Positions 1 through 10,043 of a DNA stretch of 64,000 nt are shown here, piece after piece. The notes beneath the pieces are model-generated. The model had not been told where the DNA came from and made no database searches. It saw nothing but the letters and a program-made list of their open reading frames with translations. Every line of letters starts with the position of its first letter. Position 1 is the first letter of the stretch. This DNA is from Zoroaster sp. YZ-2022. Lineage: Eukaryota > Echinodermata > Asteroidea > Forcipulatida > Zoroasteridae. The translations under genes and the position numbers were made by a program. Where the stretch lies: contig CM055831.1 of NCBI GenBank assembly GCA_029582265.1, positions 124,001 through 188,000 on the forward strand, read 5' to 3'.

Positions 1-160
1 AAACAAGCATTTGGTTAATTTATTTATTTGAAGTGTAACTTTGTTGTTTTTACATCTTTTGACTTAATGTATTAATCTGTTTGTTTTACTATTATGTGCT
101 AGTTTTAAGATTGTAATGCGCTTTTGTACATTTTTATGGGAAAATGCGCACAATAAATTC

Positions 161-180
161 ATTATTATTATTATTATTAT
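161..180. repeat. (ATT)n microsatellite
   Basis: About seven ATT units follow an AATAAATTC stretch. Such ATT tails end many SINEs in marine invertebrates, so this may be the tail of an otherwise unrecognisable SINE. I see no tRNA-like boxes upstream. Positions 1-160 and 181-480 hold nothing else that I recognise. Confidence 0.7.
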
Positions 181-480
181 ACAATAGCCGCGTTTATTTG
201 TGAATTTTCATTAAATTTGTTATTTGTTCACAATTCCTGTGTCTGTTATCAATCTGTCTGACCACTTAGATTGTGAGCGTTTTGGCTTTTCGTCAGTCGG
301 CCAATTGCGTTCATAACATAATAGATGAGGCATTTGTGAGTGAGACCAATTGCCCCGTCATGCCTGTATTAGCATCAAGGAGTATTTTGGGGTAAAGTTG
401 GGAACCTAAACATTGAGCATTGATACATGGATTGTTATGAAATTCATTGGTAGCCAGCTCATTTGCATAATTAAGCATCT

Positions 481-1469
481 CGTCACCGTTTTCACGAAGT
501 GCCAATTGGGGAAAATCGCAATTTTTATCGAGTTTGATTTTTTTCGATATTCTGAATTACTTCATTGAAATCTACAATCCCACAAATTTACAGGGTCTAA
601 AAATCATTAGTTTTGTAATTACACTAATTGGCCAAGGGCAAAATGGGTGCTCAAGACCAATTTGCGTTTTCACGAAGGGACAATTGGACCACAGAGCATC
701 GAGCTTTAAGTAATATCTATGTTTTAAACGTACCATGTCACATTCAAGACGCAAGATACATGTAAAATGTGTGCCCTATGTGAAAGAACAGATTTCAAAC
801 TTTTCAAATATGTCAACTTTTCAACAAAGGGACGATTAATCACAACATAATTAATAATTTAAGACAATAATCCCTTCGAGAAAACGCTCAAATCAATATA
901 ACTTTCCCAATTGCAGCGTGCGCCACTACCGACCTATAAATAGCTCACAATTGTCTCTTCGTGAAAACGCAAAAACTGCTTCGTCCGCAATTTTCCCTCA
1001 TAGCGTGCGTACATATCCAGAATTATACGGGTACCAGCTTCACACTGGTTCACGATATGTCGATAAATCCGCATAGTTTTGTACACGCGCTGTAAGGACA
1101 AAACTCACGCGCAAGGCGTTTTTCCGTTTTCACGAAGTGCTATTTATAGGTCTGTAGTGGCGCGCTATGCCTTTCCGTTTTCACGAAGGGACAATTGAGA
1201 GCAAAATAAGCCGTTTCTAGCGTTTTCACGAAAGGACAATTGTATTAATAAATCAATTACGCCGTAAATAATCGTCCTGTTGTTGAATAACTTGTACATT
1301 TGAGAAGTTTGAAATCTGTATTTTCAAACAGTGCACATAAATTGGCAATATTCTGTGTTATTGGTGGTGAAACTACAATTTCAAAAAGTGAGCAACTTAA
1401 AACTCGATTATCTCGAAACGTGTATTTTGTGCTGTGTGGCCGAATTGGCACTTCGTGAAAACAGTGACG
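481..1469. mobile_element. Foldback/MITE-like element with long imperfect inverted repeats and ATCT duplication
   Basis: The two ends are inverted copies: the left end starts CGTCACCGTTTTCACGAAG and the right end is its near-perfect reverse complement. ATCT sits on both outer sides (477-480 and 1470-1473), a candidate 4-bp target duplication. The arms continue inward imperfectly: 790-845 pairs with 1265-1330, and 917-945 pairs with 1139-1167. The motif TTTTCACGAAG..CAATTG recurs several times inside both arms. No transposase is encoded, so it is non-autonomous. A 4-bp duplication is known for Chapaev, Sola and Ginger superfamilies; I cannot assign one. Confidence 0.7.
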
Positions 1470-1919
1470 ATCTGGCTTATCACTGATCACATTGCTTGAC
1501 CCTCAAAACATAGGTAAAGACACTTCATTTGTCATGTTTACTTGCCTAGTTACAGAGATATTGGAGAAAAATTATTTTTCTGTAATGGCGGCCACTAATT
1601 TGCATATTTATGAGTATTTTGTTTACCACTAATTACTTCAGAAATGTCATAATCCTATTCTCTGACCTTCAAAACATAGGTATAGACACTTCATGTGTCA
1701 TTTTTGCTTACAGAGTTATTGCAGAAAATGGTTCAAGAAAGGTCCAAAATTGGCAATTTGGCGGCCATTTTGTTTATGCAAATTAGATGGTCAAAATTTC
1801 GCTTGGGAACCGGGTTTATCGGATTCAGCATACGTGAATTATGTTAAAAAGTCTGGTTACCAACTTTTACCCCAAAATGCTCCTTCAACCTTATACAGGG
1901 CCTTTTTTAAGAAATCCCA
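1470..1919. other. Non-coding gap, degenerate repeat
   Basis: Two related segments, near 1495 and 1660, contain the phrase CAAAACATAGGTA..GACACTTCAT, so this is an old imperfect duplication. A short open frame on the plus strand (1693-1923) has no family features and is not called as a gene. Confidence 0.4.
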
Positions 1920-3186
1920 CTAGTCTATTGAAAAGAACTGGAATAGTAGACTTATTTCTATTAAGGATGGTGTTTGCAATTCTCCAAAAATTTCTGCAGC
2001 CAAGACGTTGAGTTGGGATGGACTCCTGAACAGACTCTGCGTAATGGTACTTGACATTTTCCAAAACCTTTTGCAGTTGTTTCTAGCAAGGCGAAATTGA
2101 TGGTGGGCCACCCTTGAACCATCTCTATTAAATTGATATAAATGGAAATAAAGGTTTCGATGGAAGATAGCGGCAGCACATCCAGGGATGAACCATGGCT
2201 GAGAATGTGATTCCACTTGGTAGGTACGGAAGGGTATAAAGAGATCCATTCCAACCTGGATCCAGTCCGTCACTTCATCGGCTGCCTCTGATGGACTTAG
2301 GCAAAAAATCGAGTTCCAGGGGACGTCACCAAGAAAAGAACGAAATCCATCCCAGTCAGCCCTGCCGTGCTGGAGAACAGTCCGGTGATATGGATGAGAA
2401 CAAGTCGGAGGTGAGGTACAACGAACCTGAACCTCAATGTTAACATGATCAGAATTTCCAAGTGGGGCTAGGATTGTGGGTTTACAAACATTAGGATTTG
2501 AGCACAGAAACACATCAAGAAGATACCTGTTATCAGTGACATGATCAGGTATACGGGTAGGTGCTGAGATGATCTGAGTAAGGTCATGAGACGAAGCAAA
2601 ATTGAAAGCACTGACACCGGAAGCATTTGTGTTGTGGGAATGGACCAGCCATTCCTTGTGATGAACATTGAAATCACCGAAAACCATGATCTCTGCGGTA
2701 GGATGACGAGAAAGTTCTGTTGGATATAGCATCAAAGATAACACTATTTTGTGATGAGGGTGAGCGGTAAAGAAAGTAGAGATACATAGTGGAATGTAAA
2801 AGTGCAAGGTGAAAGCACATGTATTCATGTGTCACATCCTCAAGCGAGATCTCACGGCTAAGGGGAAGGGTGTCCTTTGCAAAAAGACAAAGTCCATGAC
2901 ACGGTGGAGCGTCAAGTCTATGTATGACAGCCAGTACTGTCAGTGATGTAGACATTATACTGTTGTCTAGGCGAGACTCGCATAAAGCAAGGAGGTCTGG
3001 GGAATTCAGCTGCAGGAAAGATTGAATCGCGGTGAGATTTCCCCTAACCCCTCTTACATTGGCAAAACTTAAATGTAGGGCTTTAGATTTTTTAGCCATA
3101 GAAAGCGGGGTTTTATATGCAGGTTGAAAACGTGTTGCATTAGATTGTACTGACATAATTGATTGAAACTTATGCCCCTGTCCCAC
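1920..3186 (-). pseudogene. Non-LTR retrotransposon ORF2 fragment: AP-type endonuclease, no reverse transcriptase
   Basis: Two overlapping minus-strand frames encode an apurinic-type endonuclease/exonuclease/phosphatase domain as found at the N terminus of LINE ORF2 proteins. The first (about 3186-2674) has the LSFANVRG start and the LLALCESRL motif. The second (about 2730-1920) carries the MVFGDFNVHH catalytic motif and then LGNSDHVNIEV, the terminal SDH motif. A frameshift lies near 2730. The frame stops near 1920 in the linker before the reverse transcriptase, so the element is broken and 3'-truncated. Family known: CR1/L2/Jockey-like LINEs; the exact clade is uncertain. Confidence 0.85.
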
Positions 3187-3262
3187 TTAGGCGATTTTTT
3201 AGGCGACCAGGCTGTCGCCACATGGTCGCTGGGGTGTCGCCTGTATGGTCGGGAGTATAGGA
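3187..3262. repeat. GGCGAC-rich repeat motif
   Basis: The segment contains four spaced copies of TGGTCG or GGCGAC-type words (TTAGGCGATTTTTTAGGCGAC and following). It looks like the end of a dispersed repeat; no coding potential is evident. Confidence 0.35.
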
Positions 3263-3311
3263 ATATAATCATGATATTATTCAACATCTGCCAATAACTG
3301 TTTACTTACAG

Positions 3312-3467
3312 GAACTCAGATTCAACGAATTGTCAGTGAAACCAGAAGTTGTTGGTTTTTCTGTTGGAACCAACAACATTTCAAGCTTGCACAGCAGTTA
3401 TGACTCGACGTGTAAAGAGTTTGTACGTCTAGTAGACTATGTAAAGGAGTTCTACAGGAACATTAAA
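3312..3467 (+). CDS. Orphan exon, possible SGNH-hydrolase-like segment
   Basis: The exon is open, follows a good acceptor (TTTACTTACAG) and ends at a GTAGGT donor. It encodes 52 residues with the phrase VVGFSVGTNNI followed by a KEFVRLVDYVKEFY helix. A hydrophobic strand then GTNN/GTND is the third conserved block of SGNH/GDSL-type hydrolases, so this is a weak match. No flanking exons with the other blocks were found within several kilobases, so it may be an isolated relic or part of a mobile-element gene. The assignment rests on one short motif. Confidence 0.35.
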
Positions 3468-4543
3468 GTAGGTTATTAAGTATAAATAAGTAAATAAACC
3501 AGAACCCAAATAATTATCAAATACATTTTCAGAAGTGTCCTAAATATATTAAGCAAAGTAATACCCATACTCCACAGCAAATTAAACAAAATTAAGTTCA
3601 ACCTTTTCTTCTGTTGTTTCAAATTGCCATCTATCAGTTCTACCTCGCTTGGACAACTATGGGCAGTCAGTGCCCAGATACAATAACATGTTACACAAAC
3701 ATCCATTTCATCGATGTCCAAGATGACTTCCCCACAAAACGAGACAATTATTTTGTGGTGCTGGGACAGTGTACATCTCAGCGACACAGATGGTGCACAT
3801 TGAGCTGGTGCAAGAATCCCTGGTGAAGATCCTATCGCGACCAGACAGTAGCCCACCGAGGGGAATCTTGCCTCAAAAAGCACCACCTATGCGTCGTATA
3901 TCAGCCAAAGGTTATAACAGTGATGCATATTGTTTGTTTGTTGGTTTGTTTTTGGGGTGGGGATGATGACTATTTCCCAATACCTGAAATTGTGAACCAC
4001 CACCCCAAATCCTGTACGAACGAAAATATTTGTTAATTGTTGGGCAGAAGGTTGTCGTAGTGGTATTTTCCTATGATTTCACTACGGGGACTCGGGTTTA
4101 GAATCCCACTCATTAGTGGCGTTAATCCGTATCAAAAATTGGGGGATGATATTGCAATGTATGTGCATAATGTACAACAAGAATAAACAATCAGAAGGCA
4201 ACCCAAATAAACAACAATGTTTAAATAAATCAAAATTTTCCTCTTTTTTGCTTTTTCACGAATTATTCACGAAACCCCCGCCCCACCCCCTCCCATTTAC
4301 GCAGGTGCCACTAACATTTTTAGTCCCTACTTGATGTTGGTTTTCCCTATGTATTGTCTGGTTGGGGTTTACTCCCTATATTCAACTGGACATTCCTTCT
4401 ACAACAGTGAGTATAGGTGCTTTTATTTCTATTTAAAGTTGAAGATGGTATCCAACACCTCTAATATAAATGACTGAGTGTTATTGTTTCACAGCACCAG
4501 CGTGTTTCATAATTTTACATTTTGCACAGTTATTTATCTTTAG
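3468..4543. other. Non-coding gap
   Basis: Short open frames on both strands near 3476-3966 lack family motifs and mutually overlap. A run of A-rich then C-rich sequence lies near 4180-4300. I see no convincing exon until 4544. Confidence 0.35.
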
Positions 4544-4709
4544 CCAATAAACCGACACCAGTTAATACCGCATTGACAGAAACTGACAAGAAAGGTCCTC
4601 TAGAAGACCGTCAATGTGTTCAAAAGAGAAGTCGTGTTGGTTGCCGGGGTACACGTGTTGTAGTAAAGGCCGTAGAGGAGTTTCATCGAATTTGTTCTGG
4701 ATATTTACA
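4544..4709 (+). CDS. Orphan exon of unknown protein
   Basis: The exon lies between a good acceptor (TTATTTATCTTTAG) and a strong donor (CA|GTAAGTAAT), and is open throughout. It encodes about 55 residues, basic in the middle (QKRSRVGCRGTRVV) with a C-terminal amphipathic stretch ending ICSGYLQ. I recognise no family. Its strand and position, 0.9 kb upstream of a C2H2 exon and 1.8 kb upstream of a MULE-like transposase, make it a possible 5' exon of that element. This link is inferred only from proximity and strand. Confidence 0.4.
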
Positions 4710-5590
4710 GTAAGTAATAGTTCATTTTCTTTTAGGGGTTGTTGAGGCCATGGGCTAAGTAATATTTTGTAAGTCTGAATTTTGTTATTTTCCCAACAGA
4801 ACATGTGTATTTGTTTTGTTTTCTTTTTTGTTTTGTTTGGTTTTCCTTAATTTTTTTAAGGTAAGATAAGACTAAATTAACAAAATATTTTATTCGATAA
4901 GCTTTCAGCTATCAGGGACAAAACGGATTCTCTGCAAGGCAAACATATTCACTGTACTCTCAAAAACACTTTTGGTTTAGTTGGTTCAGTTAAGGGAAAA
5001 AATCGAAGTCATATTCGTCATAAATAAAGTTTTTAATTGTTTATATATTATTCAGAACGAAACCACTAATGACGGGTCCTGGCGCTAGTTGCTTGGGTTC
5101 CGTGACGTATGCACTTCCATGTTCAAAATCAGCCATGTATAAGGTAGGCTTAATTCCCGGTAGGCCTATGCCTGCAAGAAGTTTGATAAAACAAGCAGTA
5201 GGGTATATTTTTTTAACGATATTTGGCTTTTCGTTTCTATACCAAATGTATTGCTTGTTTGTACATTTTGTATTGCTGCTTGAAGGGCTGGCGATTTCAT
5301 ATGTTTTGTTTGAACGCCTTAACAATGTTTATGCATGGTAATCTTTACACAAAGCTACGTGAAATAAAAATCTGGTTATGTTCAAATAAGCTTATAAACA
5401 TTTAAGTTGAAACAGTTCTGCCATTTAAAAGGACTTTATAAGACACAAATCAAATTGGGAGCCGGTGACCGGTGCGCTTTTGTACTGTTAGCTATACGCT
5501 TTTTTGATCCACAGTTAAAACAAGTATGCTAAAATGATATCTAATCTATTTAGACCAAACAACGAGGACAGTGTACCAACTAAGGAACCA
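4710..5590. other. Non-coding gap
   Basis: No exon recognised. Short overlapping frames on both strands near 5041-5405 lack recognisable motifs. The segment is AT-rich with several TTTTG runs. Confidence 0.3.
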
Positions 5591-5742
5591 GTCCTACTCA
5601 TACCCCTCATAATACTACGACACAGAGTAAGGGGAAAAAGCCAAAGAGTGTCTTACAGGTCAACTGCTTCTTGTGCGATCGGGTTTGCCCAGATAACAAT
5701 GGCTTCCTGGAGCATTTTCATTCAAAACATCGAACAAAGAAG
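5591..5742 (+). CDS. C2H2 zinc-finger exon
   Basis: In the frame that ends at the GTTAGT donor (5743), residues form a zinc finger with spacing C-x2-C-x12-H-x4-H (CFLCDRVC...EHFHSKH), preceded by a basic SKGKKPK stretch. A stop near 5581 requires an acceptor between about 5584 and 5620; CAG candidates exist there and the exact start is uncertain. Such single fingers often precede MULE/NOF-type transposases in animals, and the first transposase-like exon begins 0.7 kb downstream on the same strand. It is therefore most likely part of that element. Confidence 0.5.
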
Positions 5743-6457
5743 GTTAGTGAATTTGAATTAACATAGGAACCCTCCATGGGCAGGGGCGTAGGGTTTGGAA
5801 GCCAATTTGCAGACTGTGTCAGTGGCGTACCCAGGATTTCAGAGTTGGGGGCAAACATTTCTGGTGGGTAAATTTACAAACACAACACTAATATGACCAG
5901 ATAAGTTTACTTTGTTTTCCCCAAAAATATATATATCATCTCTAAAACCGCAGCTCTTTCCGGAAGTAAAATACAATGTATTATAAAGTAAAAATATAAC
6001 AATCAACTCAACAAATCTTCAGTGCTTAGAAACACGATACATTTGCAGTTGGCAAACCTGTACTCAGTACCTCCATACCTGAATATGTTGTTATAGGTAT
6101 GTGCACAGAAAATGGTTTTACAACACTTTCTGGACGGCTAAATTACCTAAAATTCAATTATTTTTTTTATATATTTCTTTCCGACAAATCAGAATGGACC
6201 AATCTTAGAAAGAAACAAAAAAAAGAACACATTTCCAAAACACTGGGTACATGTTTTTAGTAAAGTACTGAGAAAATTACACCCATAGGCCTACTGCTCT
6301 TTCCAGTTTAGACGTCATTACGTTTCATCGAAATGTAGTCGAAAAAAAATCAAAGCACACCTTTCAAGCCACTGGGTATTGTAATTTTACAAATTGTAGT
6401 GTAAAATTTAACTTGATAATGAAAACAAAGTAATTTAAAAGTGGACGTTTCGTTCAG
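5743..6457. other. Non-coding gap with dispersed-repeat text
   Basis: Near 5820 the phrase GTGGCGTACCCAGGATTTC resembles a common dispersed repeat end. The rest is AT-rich with no exon seen. It would be an intron if the C2H2 exon and the downstream transposase belong together. Confidence 0.35.
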
Positions 6458-7258
6458 TGGAAAAGTTAAACATCATAAAAATGAACGACGGGGACGGTTT
6501 GTGCGCAACACTCAAAGGGAAGCTCTGAAGAAATTACTTACACACAAAAGACTAGACGTGAACATCTTGATAATCTTAAATGTTTAAGTGATCAACAATT
6601 ACTGTCAGGATGTCGAGACGAAACCCAACAAAACAAGTACTACACAAAATGTCCAGCTACACAAAATATCATGTAAGTGAAATAGAAGGTCTTTTAAATA
6701 TTTTCCATAAGCAATGTGATTCGGGGAAGAAAATCCCAGGGATTTTACGATATGTTTCTGTTGTTCCTCCATCAGTAATATTATTCTCAGAGGACAGTAT
6801 TAGAGTGTATCATCAGATCGCATCAAGGGATATTATCTATTTAGATGCAACAGGGTCAGTAATACGCAACAATTCCACATTTTTTGGCTCAAAAAAGTAT
6901 CAGTTGTATGATCTAGTCATTCGACACCCAGTAAAGGGATCTCCACCTTTCGTTATTGCCTCTTTATTAACTACAGACCACAGCGCTGTATCAATTTCTC
7001 ATTTCTTGGATTTTGTTACACTCAGAGCAACGTGTTTATGGCCACAATGGCGTAAAACAACCAGTTATGATTATGATAGATTTGAGTTCCACACTTCTAC
7101 TTTCCATTCTGAGGTCTTTTACATGTGAAACTGTATTGGAGTATTTCCATCGTTGTTACAGAATCGTGACTGGGTCAGCGACAGATATTGACTTTAAAAA
7201 AACACGAGTGTTTATGTGCTTTGATAACCGTGGTCTCGATTGTTTCCCCGGAGCATAA
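6458..7258 (+). pseudogene. MULE-like (NOF-type) DDE transposase, 5' part, frameshifted
   Basis: After a CGTTCAG acceptor the reading runs through at least three frames. The best preserved frame (6610-7010) has a strand-turn with DIIYLDATGSVI, matching the first catalytic aspartate of Mutator-like transposases, followed by a strand/helix pattern (YDLVIRHP...FVIASLLTTDHS) usual for the RNase H fold. The frame then shifts: from about 7020 the continuation is in another frame with PVMIMIDLSSTLLLSIL, corresponding to the second aspartate region. Coding breaks off at a CxC-like FMC phrase near 7220. Three or more frameshifts make this a pseudogene. The 3' continuation lies at 9499-10043, beyond an inserted element. 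Confidence 0.65.
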
Positions 7259-7602
7259 CCGAGGCATAGGCCTAAAATTAAGTTTGGCATAAACATCCTT
7301 TTGCCAAAAGGCTTTGGTATACTAATGTGAATGCTTAAATAAGAGATGTGGGTCCTTTTTAAAAAGATCTTTACACTGAATAATGGCTTATTGGAATGAG
7401 TGTGGTTATTACCGTTCGATTGCAACGACAACCACCCCTCGATTGCCGTAACACAACTAATTTACTTGCAGTTTAAATATTAACTTTGTCTTTTTGTAAC
7501 TGAATGAATCTTATTTAAATTATAAACACTGGCGATTTTTATATAAACACATTATGAACATTACCGTTTAGATTTTAAACACCTTATAATTACGTAAAGG
7601 AT

Positions 7603-7698
7603 AATACCCGAGGTACGCGACGTTCGTGGGTAAGAATGGCTCGAGTGCGAAGCCCGAGGGCCATTCTTACCCACGAACGTCGCGTTACCGAGAGTATT
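7603..7698. repeat. MITE-like perfect-stem hairpin
   Basis: The 38-base arms (7603-7640 and 7661-7698) are near-exact inverted copies around a 20-base loop. The stem core is GCGACGTTCGTGGGTAAG. It ends just 7 bases before the TTAA that flanks the next element. It may be an independent MITE in the transposase intron. A structural-RNA role is possible but unsupported. Confidence 0.7.
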
Positions 7699-7788
7699 AG
7701 CCGACTTAACCTCCTCCTGCAACGTCGTCCCATTGTTACTTCGCTCCATTATTTTGCGCGAATGGAGCGACATTGTTCATTCAAAGTT

Positions 7789-8013
7789 GTTACGTAATTA
7801 ACAGGATTAGTACAACTCATATTCATTGTTAAAGAATAAGGTGTTCCTCCGCTCTATAGGGCACTTACGTAATTAACAGATTGGTACAACTCATTTCATT
7901 GTTAAAGAATATGGAGTTCCTCAGCTCTATAGGGGACTTACGTAATTAACGGATTAGTACAACTCATTTCATTGTTACAGAATAACAAGGCGTTCCTCTG
8001 CTCTATAGGTGGG
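7789..8013. repeat. Three tandem ~74-bp repeats inside the TTAA element
   Basis: Copies begin TTACGTAATTAACRGATT at about 7789, 7867 and 7939 and end GCTCTATAGG. They differ by a few substitutions. They lie between the left inverted repeat and the first exon of the recombinase relic, so they may include its promoter; a TATA-like GGGTATATAAAC follows at 8009. Confidence 0.8.
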
Positions 8014-8074
8014 TATATAAACGGCATCTAATTTAGGCGTTTCACTTGTTAGTGGATGAAGTGGTCGCAGCAAC

Positions 8075-9023
8075 ATGTATAATGATAGCGATAGCGATTT
8101 TGTATTAACCCAGAATACGTTTAGGGAGTCGCCAGGTAGAGTGTGAATATAACCCGGACAATGCCATATCCGACCAGCTATAGGTGAACCAACATTTGAC
8201 AAACTTGTATATCAGTCAGTAGTTTCTAATGTATCGGATGATGAGTTAATAGCAGCTTCCTTTGCGCTAGACGAGAAAGAAAAGGTCAATATAAAATCGG
8301 ACCGTTTCGAATCGCCAAAAAGAGACGACCAAATGGCTGCAATGAGTACAAGAAGGTAAGAGTATATACACTTAGTTTTTCTGCAAAACGTATTTAAGAA
8401 TTTTTTTTGACACGTCTTGATGCATGTTTTTACCAAGCACTTTCCAATCGGCGTTAGAACATTTTATATTTAAAGTGATGTATTCATTACTAATTGTACA
8501 AAATTATTTAACATTCTTTTACAGGCTAGCAGATAGCACCATGAAGAAAATCAAGTGGGCCGTCATTGGGACTCTTTCGTATGTGGCGAGAACAGCGCAA
8601 TGACAAGGATGGCGGCGAGTTTCTACGATACACGGAAGATGTGTCCAAAGCAAATGAAGGAGGGCTCAAGCATCGGAAAATAAAGCCAGAAGTAGTCGAC
8701 GCGTATGAAAATAAAAAAAATCCATCCCGTTCTGTTGTAAAACTGTATAAAAATACGTGGACCTCTGCCCAGCAAACGGAACAACCGATGCATTCTATCT
8801 TAGACCATTGGCCAAACCCCGTGGCACAGTGTGGTTTACAAAACAGCAGTTAGGACGTTATAAGCTGTCTAATGTTGTCGGTGAATTGTGCAAGGAAGCT
8901 GGTATCGCCGGGTATCGTACGAACCACTCACTTAAAGCTAGTGCAGCGACTAGGAGGATATACGACAATGAAGTCTAACAGCTAATTTGTGATGTTACTG
9001 GACACAGATCAACTGAAACGTAA
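8075..9023 (+). pseudogene. Crypton/DUF3504-type tyrosine recombinase relic
   Basis: Exon 1 (about 8075-8355, donor GTAAGAG) encodes an acidic N-terminal region including VSDDELIAASFALDEKE. Exon 2 (from 8525, acceptor TTTTACAG) matches the DUF3504 class of tyrosine recombinases known from Cryptons and from KCTD1/ZMYM/QRICH1-type domesticated genes: IKWAV then FRMWREQRN, YENKKNPSRSVVKLY, FYLRPLAKPRGTVWF, GYRTNHSLKASAATR and a final TGHRS. The HxxR motif is HSLK, so the catalytic arginine is changed to lysine. There are frameshifts near 8560 and 8760, an in-frame stop in exon 1, another before QLICDVTGHRS, and a truncation before the tyrosine. The copy is dead. The family match is strong; activity is excluded. 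Confidence 0.8.
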
Positions 9024-9322
9024 AGTTAATTGTGTGGTGCAGTGTATGCCGTCCGAGGATCAGTAAAGAAACATAACATTGACTCTTAATTTGAAATTAT
9101 AGGGCAAGACCACATGCTGTTCTTAGTAAGGTAACAATTGATAAGAATCTAAAGCAATTGCGAAAAAACAATTTTGTTTAGAAACAGTTTTCATAGGTAA
9201 TGTCCGACAAATGGGCAACTTAGTGTCTGATAAATTAATTCAAGATGTAACTTTGATAGAAAACATTGTATTTTGCCTATGTAAATGTATTTTTTACACC
9301 TATTTTGTTTGAATCTTTCCCT

Positions 9323-9405
9323 CCATTATTTTGCACGAATGGAGCGATCAGGACACTTTACTGTCCTAGTCGCTCCATTCGTGCAAAATAATGGAGCGAA
9401 GGAAC
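9323..9405. repeat. Subterminal hairpin of the TTAA element
   Basis: CTCCATTATTTTGCACGAATG is repeated in inverse orientation around a short loop containing CAGGACACTTTACTGTCC. The inner half extends the right terminal repeat. Such subterminal palindromes often bind a transposase; here this is only a structural observation. Confidence 0.75.
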
Positions 9406-9498
9406 AATGGGACGACGTTGCAGGTGGAGGTTAACACTTTAATTTATAAACACATGTGTTTAAGTTATAAACGCGTCAAGTGTTCCCCGGTTTTACAG

Positions 9499-10043
9499 TG
9501 TATTGGATGGGACTACTCCTAATATCTAGTAATATAAGTGACCTGAATGAAATTGTAGAATCTATATCAATTCTAACATGTTCCAAATTAACAACTGACC
9601 TGGTAAAAGCACATTATCATAAACTAAAATGTAAAGTACAGCAAACCAAGCAAGGTACGCCAGAAAATATTTCGTTTGAAGAAGAAATAACAGAACAGCA
9701 GGCTGAGGAATTCGAACAAAGCTCAAATATTGGAAATGAAGGCGACAAGAGTATATTTCTAAAACACCAAATTCTCCTTTCAAACTTCATTTCCAACAGG
9801 TTGTAAACAATGCCATTGCCAAAGTAAACAAACCTTTTCAATTACTTACTTGAATTTTCTCTGTCAAATATACCGAATTGGTCAGCGCTGATGACTTATG
9901 ATTTAGGTAGACATGGCAGTTCCGAACCATATGCAAATTTCTCAAATATGTACAAATCACTAAAGAAATCGAAATTTCAAAATATAACATCTGATAACCG
10001 CACCCAAGGATTATCGAAAAAATACATGGAAGAAGTTGGCTAA
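9499..10043 (+). pseudogene. MULE-like transposase, 3' part
   Basis: A TTTTACAG acceptor starts an open frame with the helical phrase NISDLNEIVESISIL, typical of the region after the catalytic core in NOF-type MULE proteins. A frameshift near 9785 is followed by a second frame with WSALMTYDLGRHGSSEPYANF, resembling the W-S/G...SN-E box near the end of these proteins, ending at TAA 10041-10043. It continues the 6458-7258 pseudogene in order and strand. The 1.7-kb TTAA element lies between them. Confidence 0.5.

Larger units (their letters stand above)
7706..9434. mobile_element. TTAA-flanked terminal-inverted-repeat element carrying a tyrosine-recombinase relic
   Basis: TTAA occurs at 7706-7709 and 9431-9434. 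Inside it, the left end (from CCTCCTCCTGCAACGTCG) matches the reverse complement of the right end over about 61 bp with three mismatches. The terminal segment itself contains a hairpin (TCGCTCCATT...AATGGAGCGA), duplicated at the right end. TTAA duplication is typical of piggyBac and Kolobok DNA transposons. The only gene seen inside is a Crypton-type recombinase relic, which does not belong to either superfamily. The element sits between the two halves of a MULE-like pseudogene and so is the younger insertion. Confidence 0.75.
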
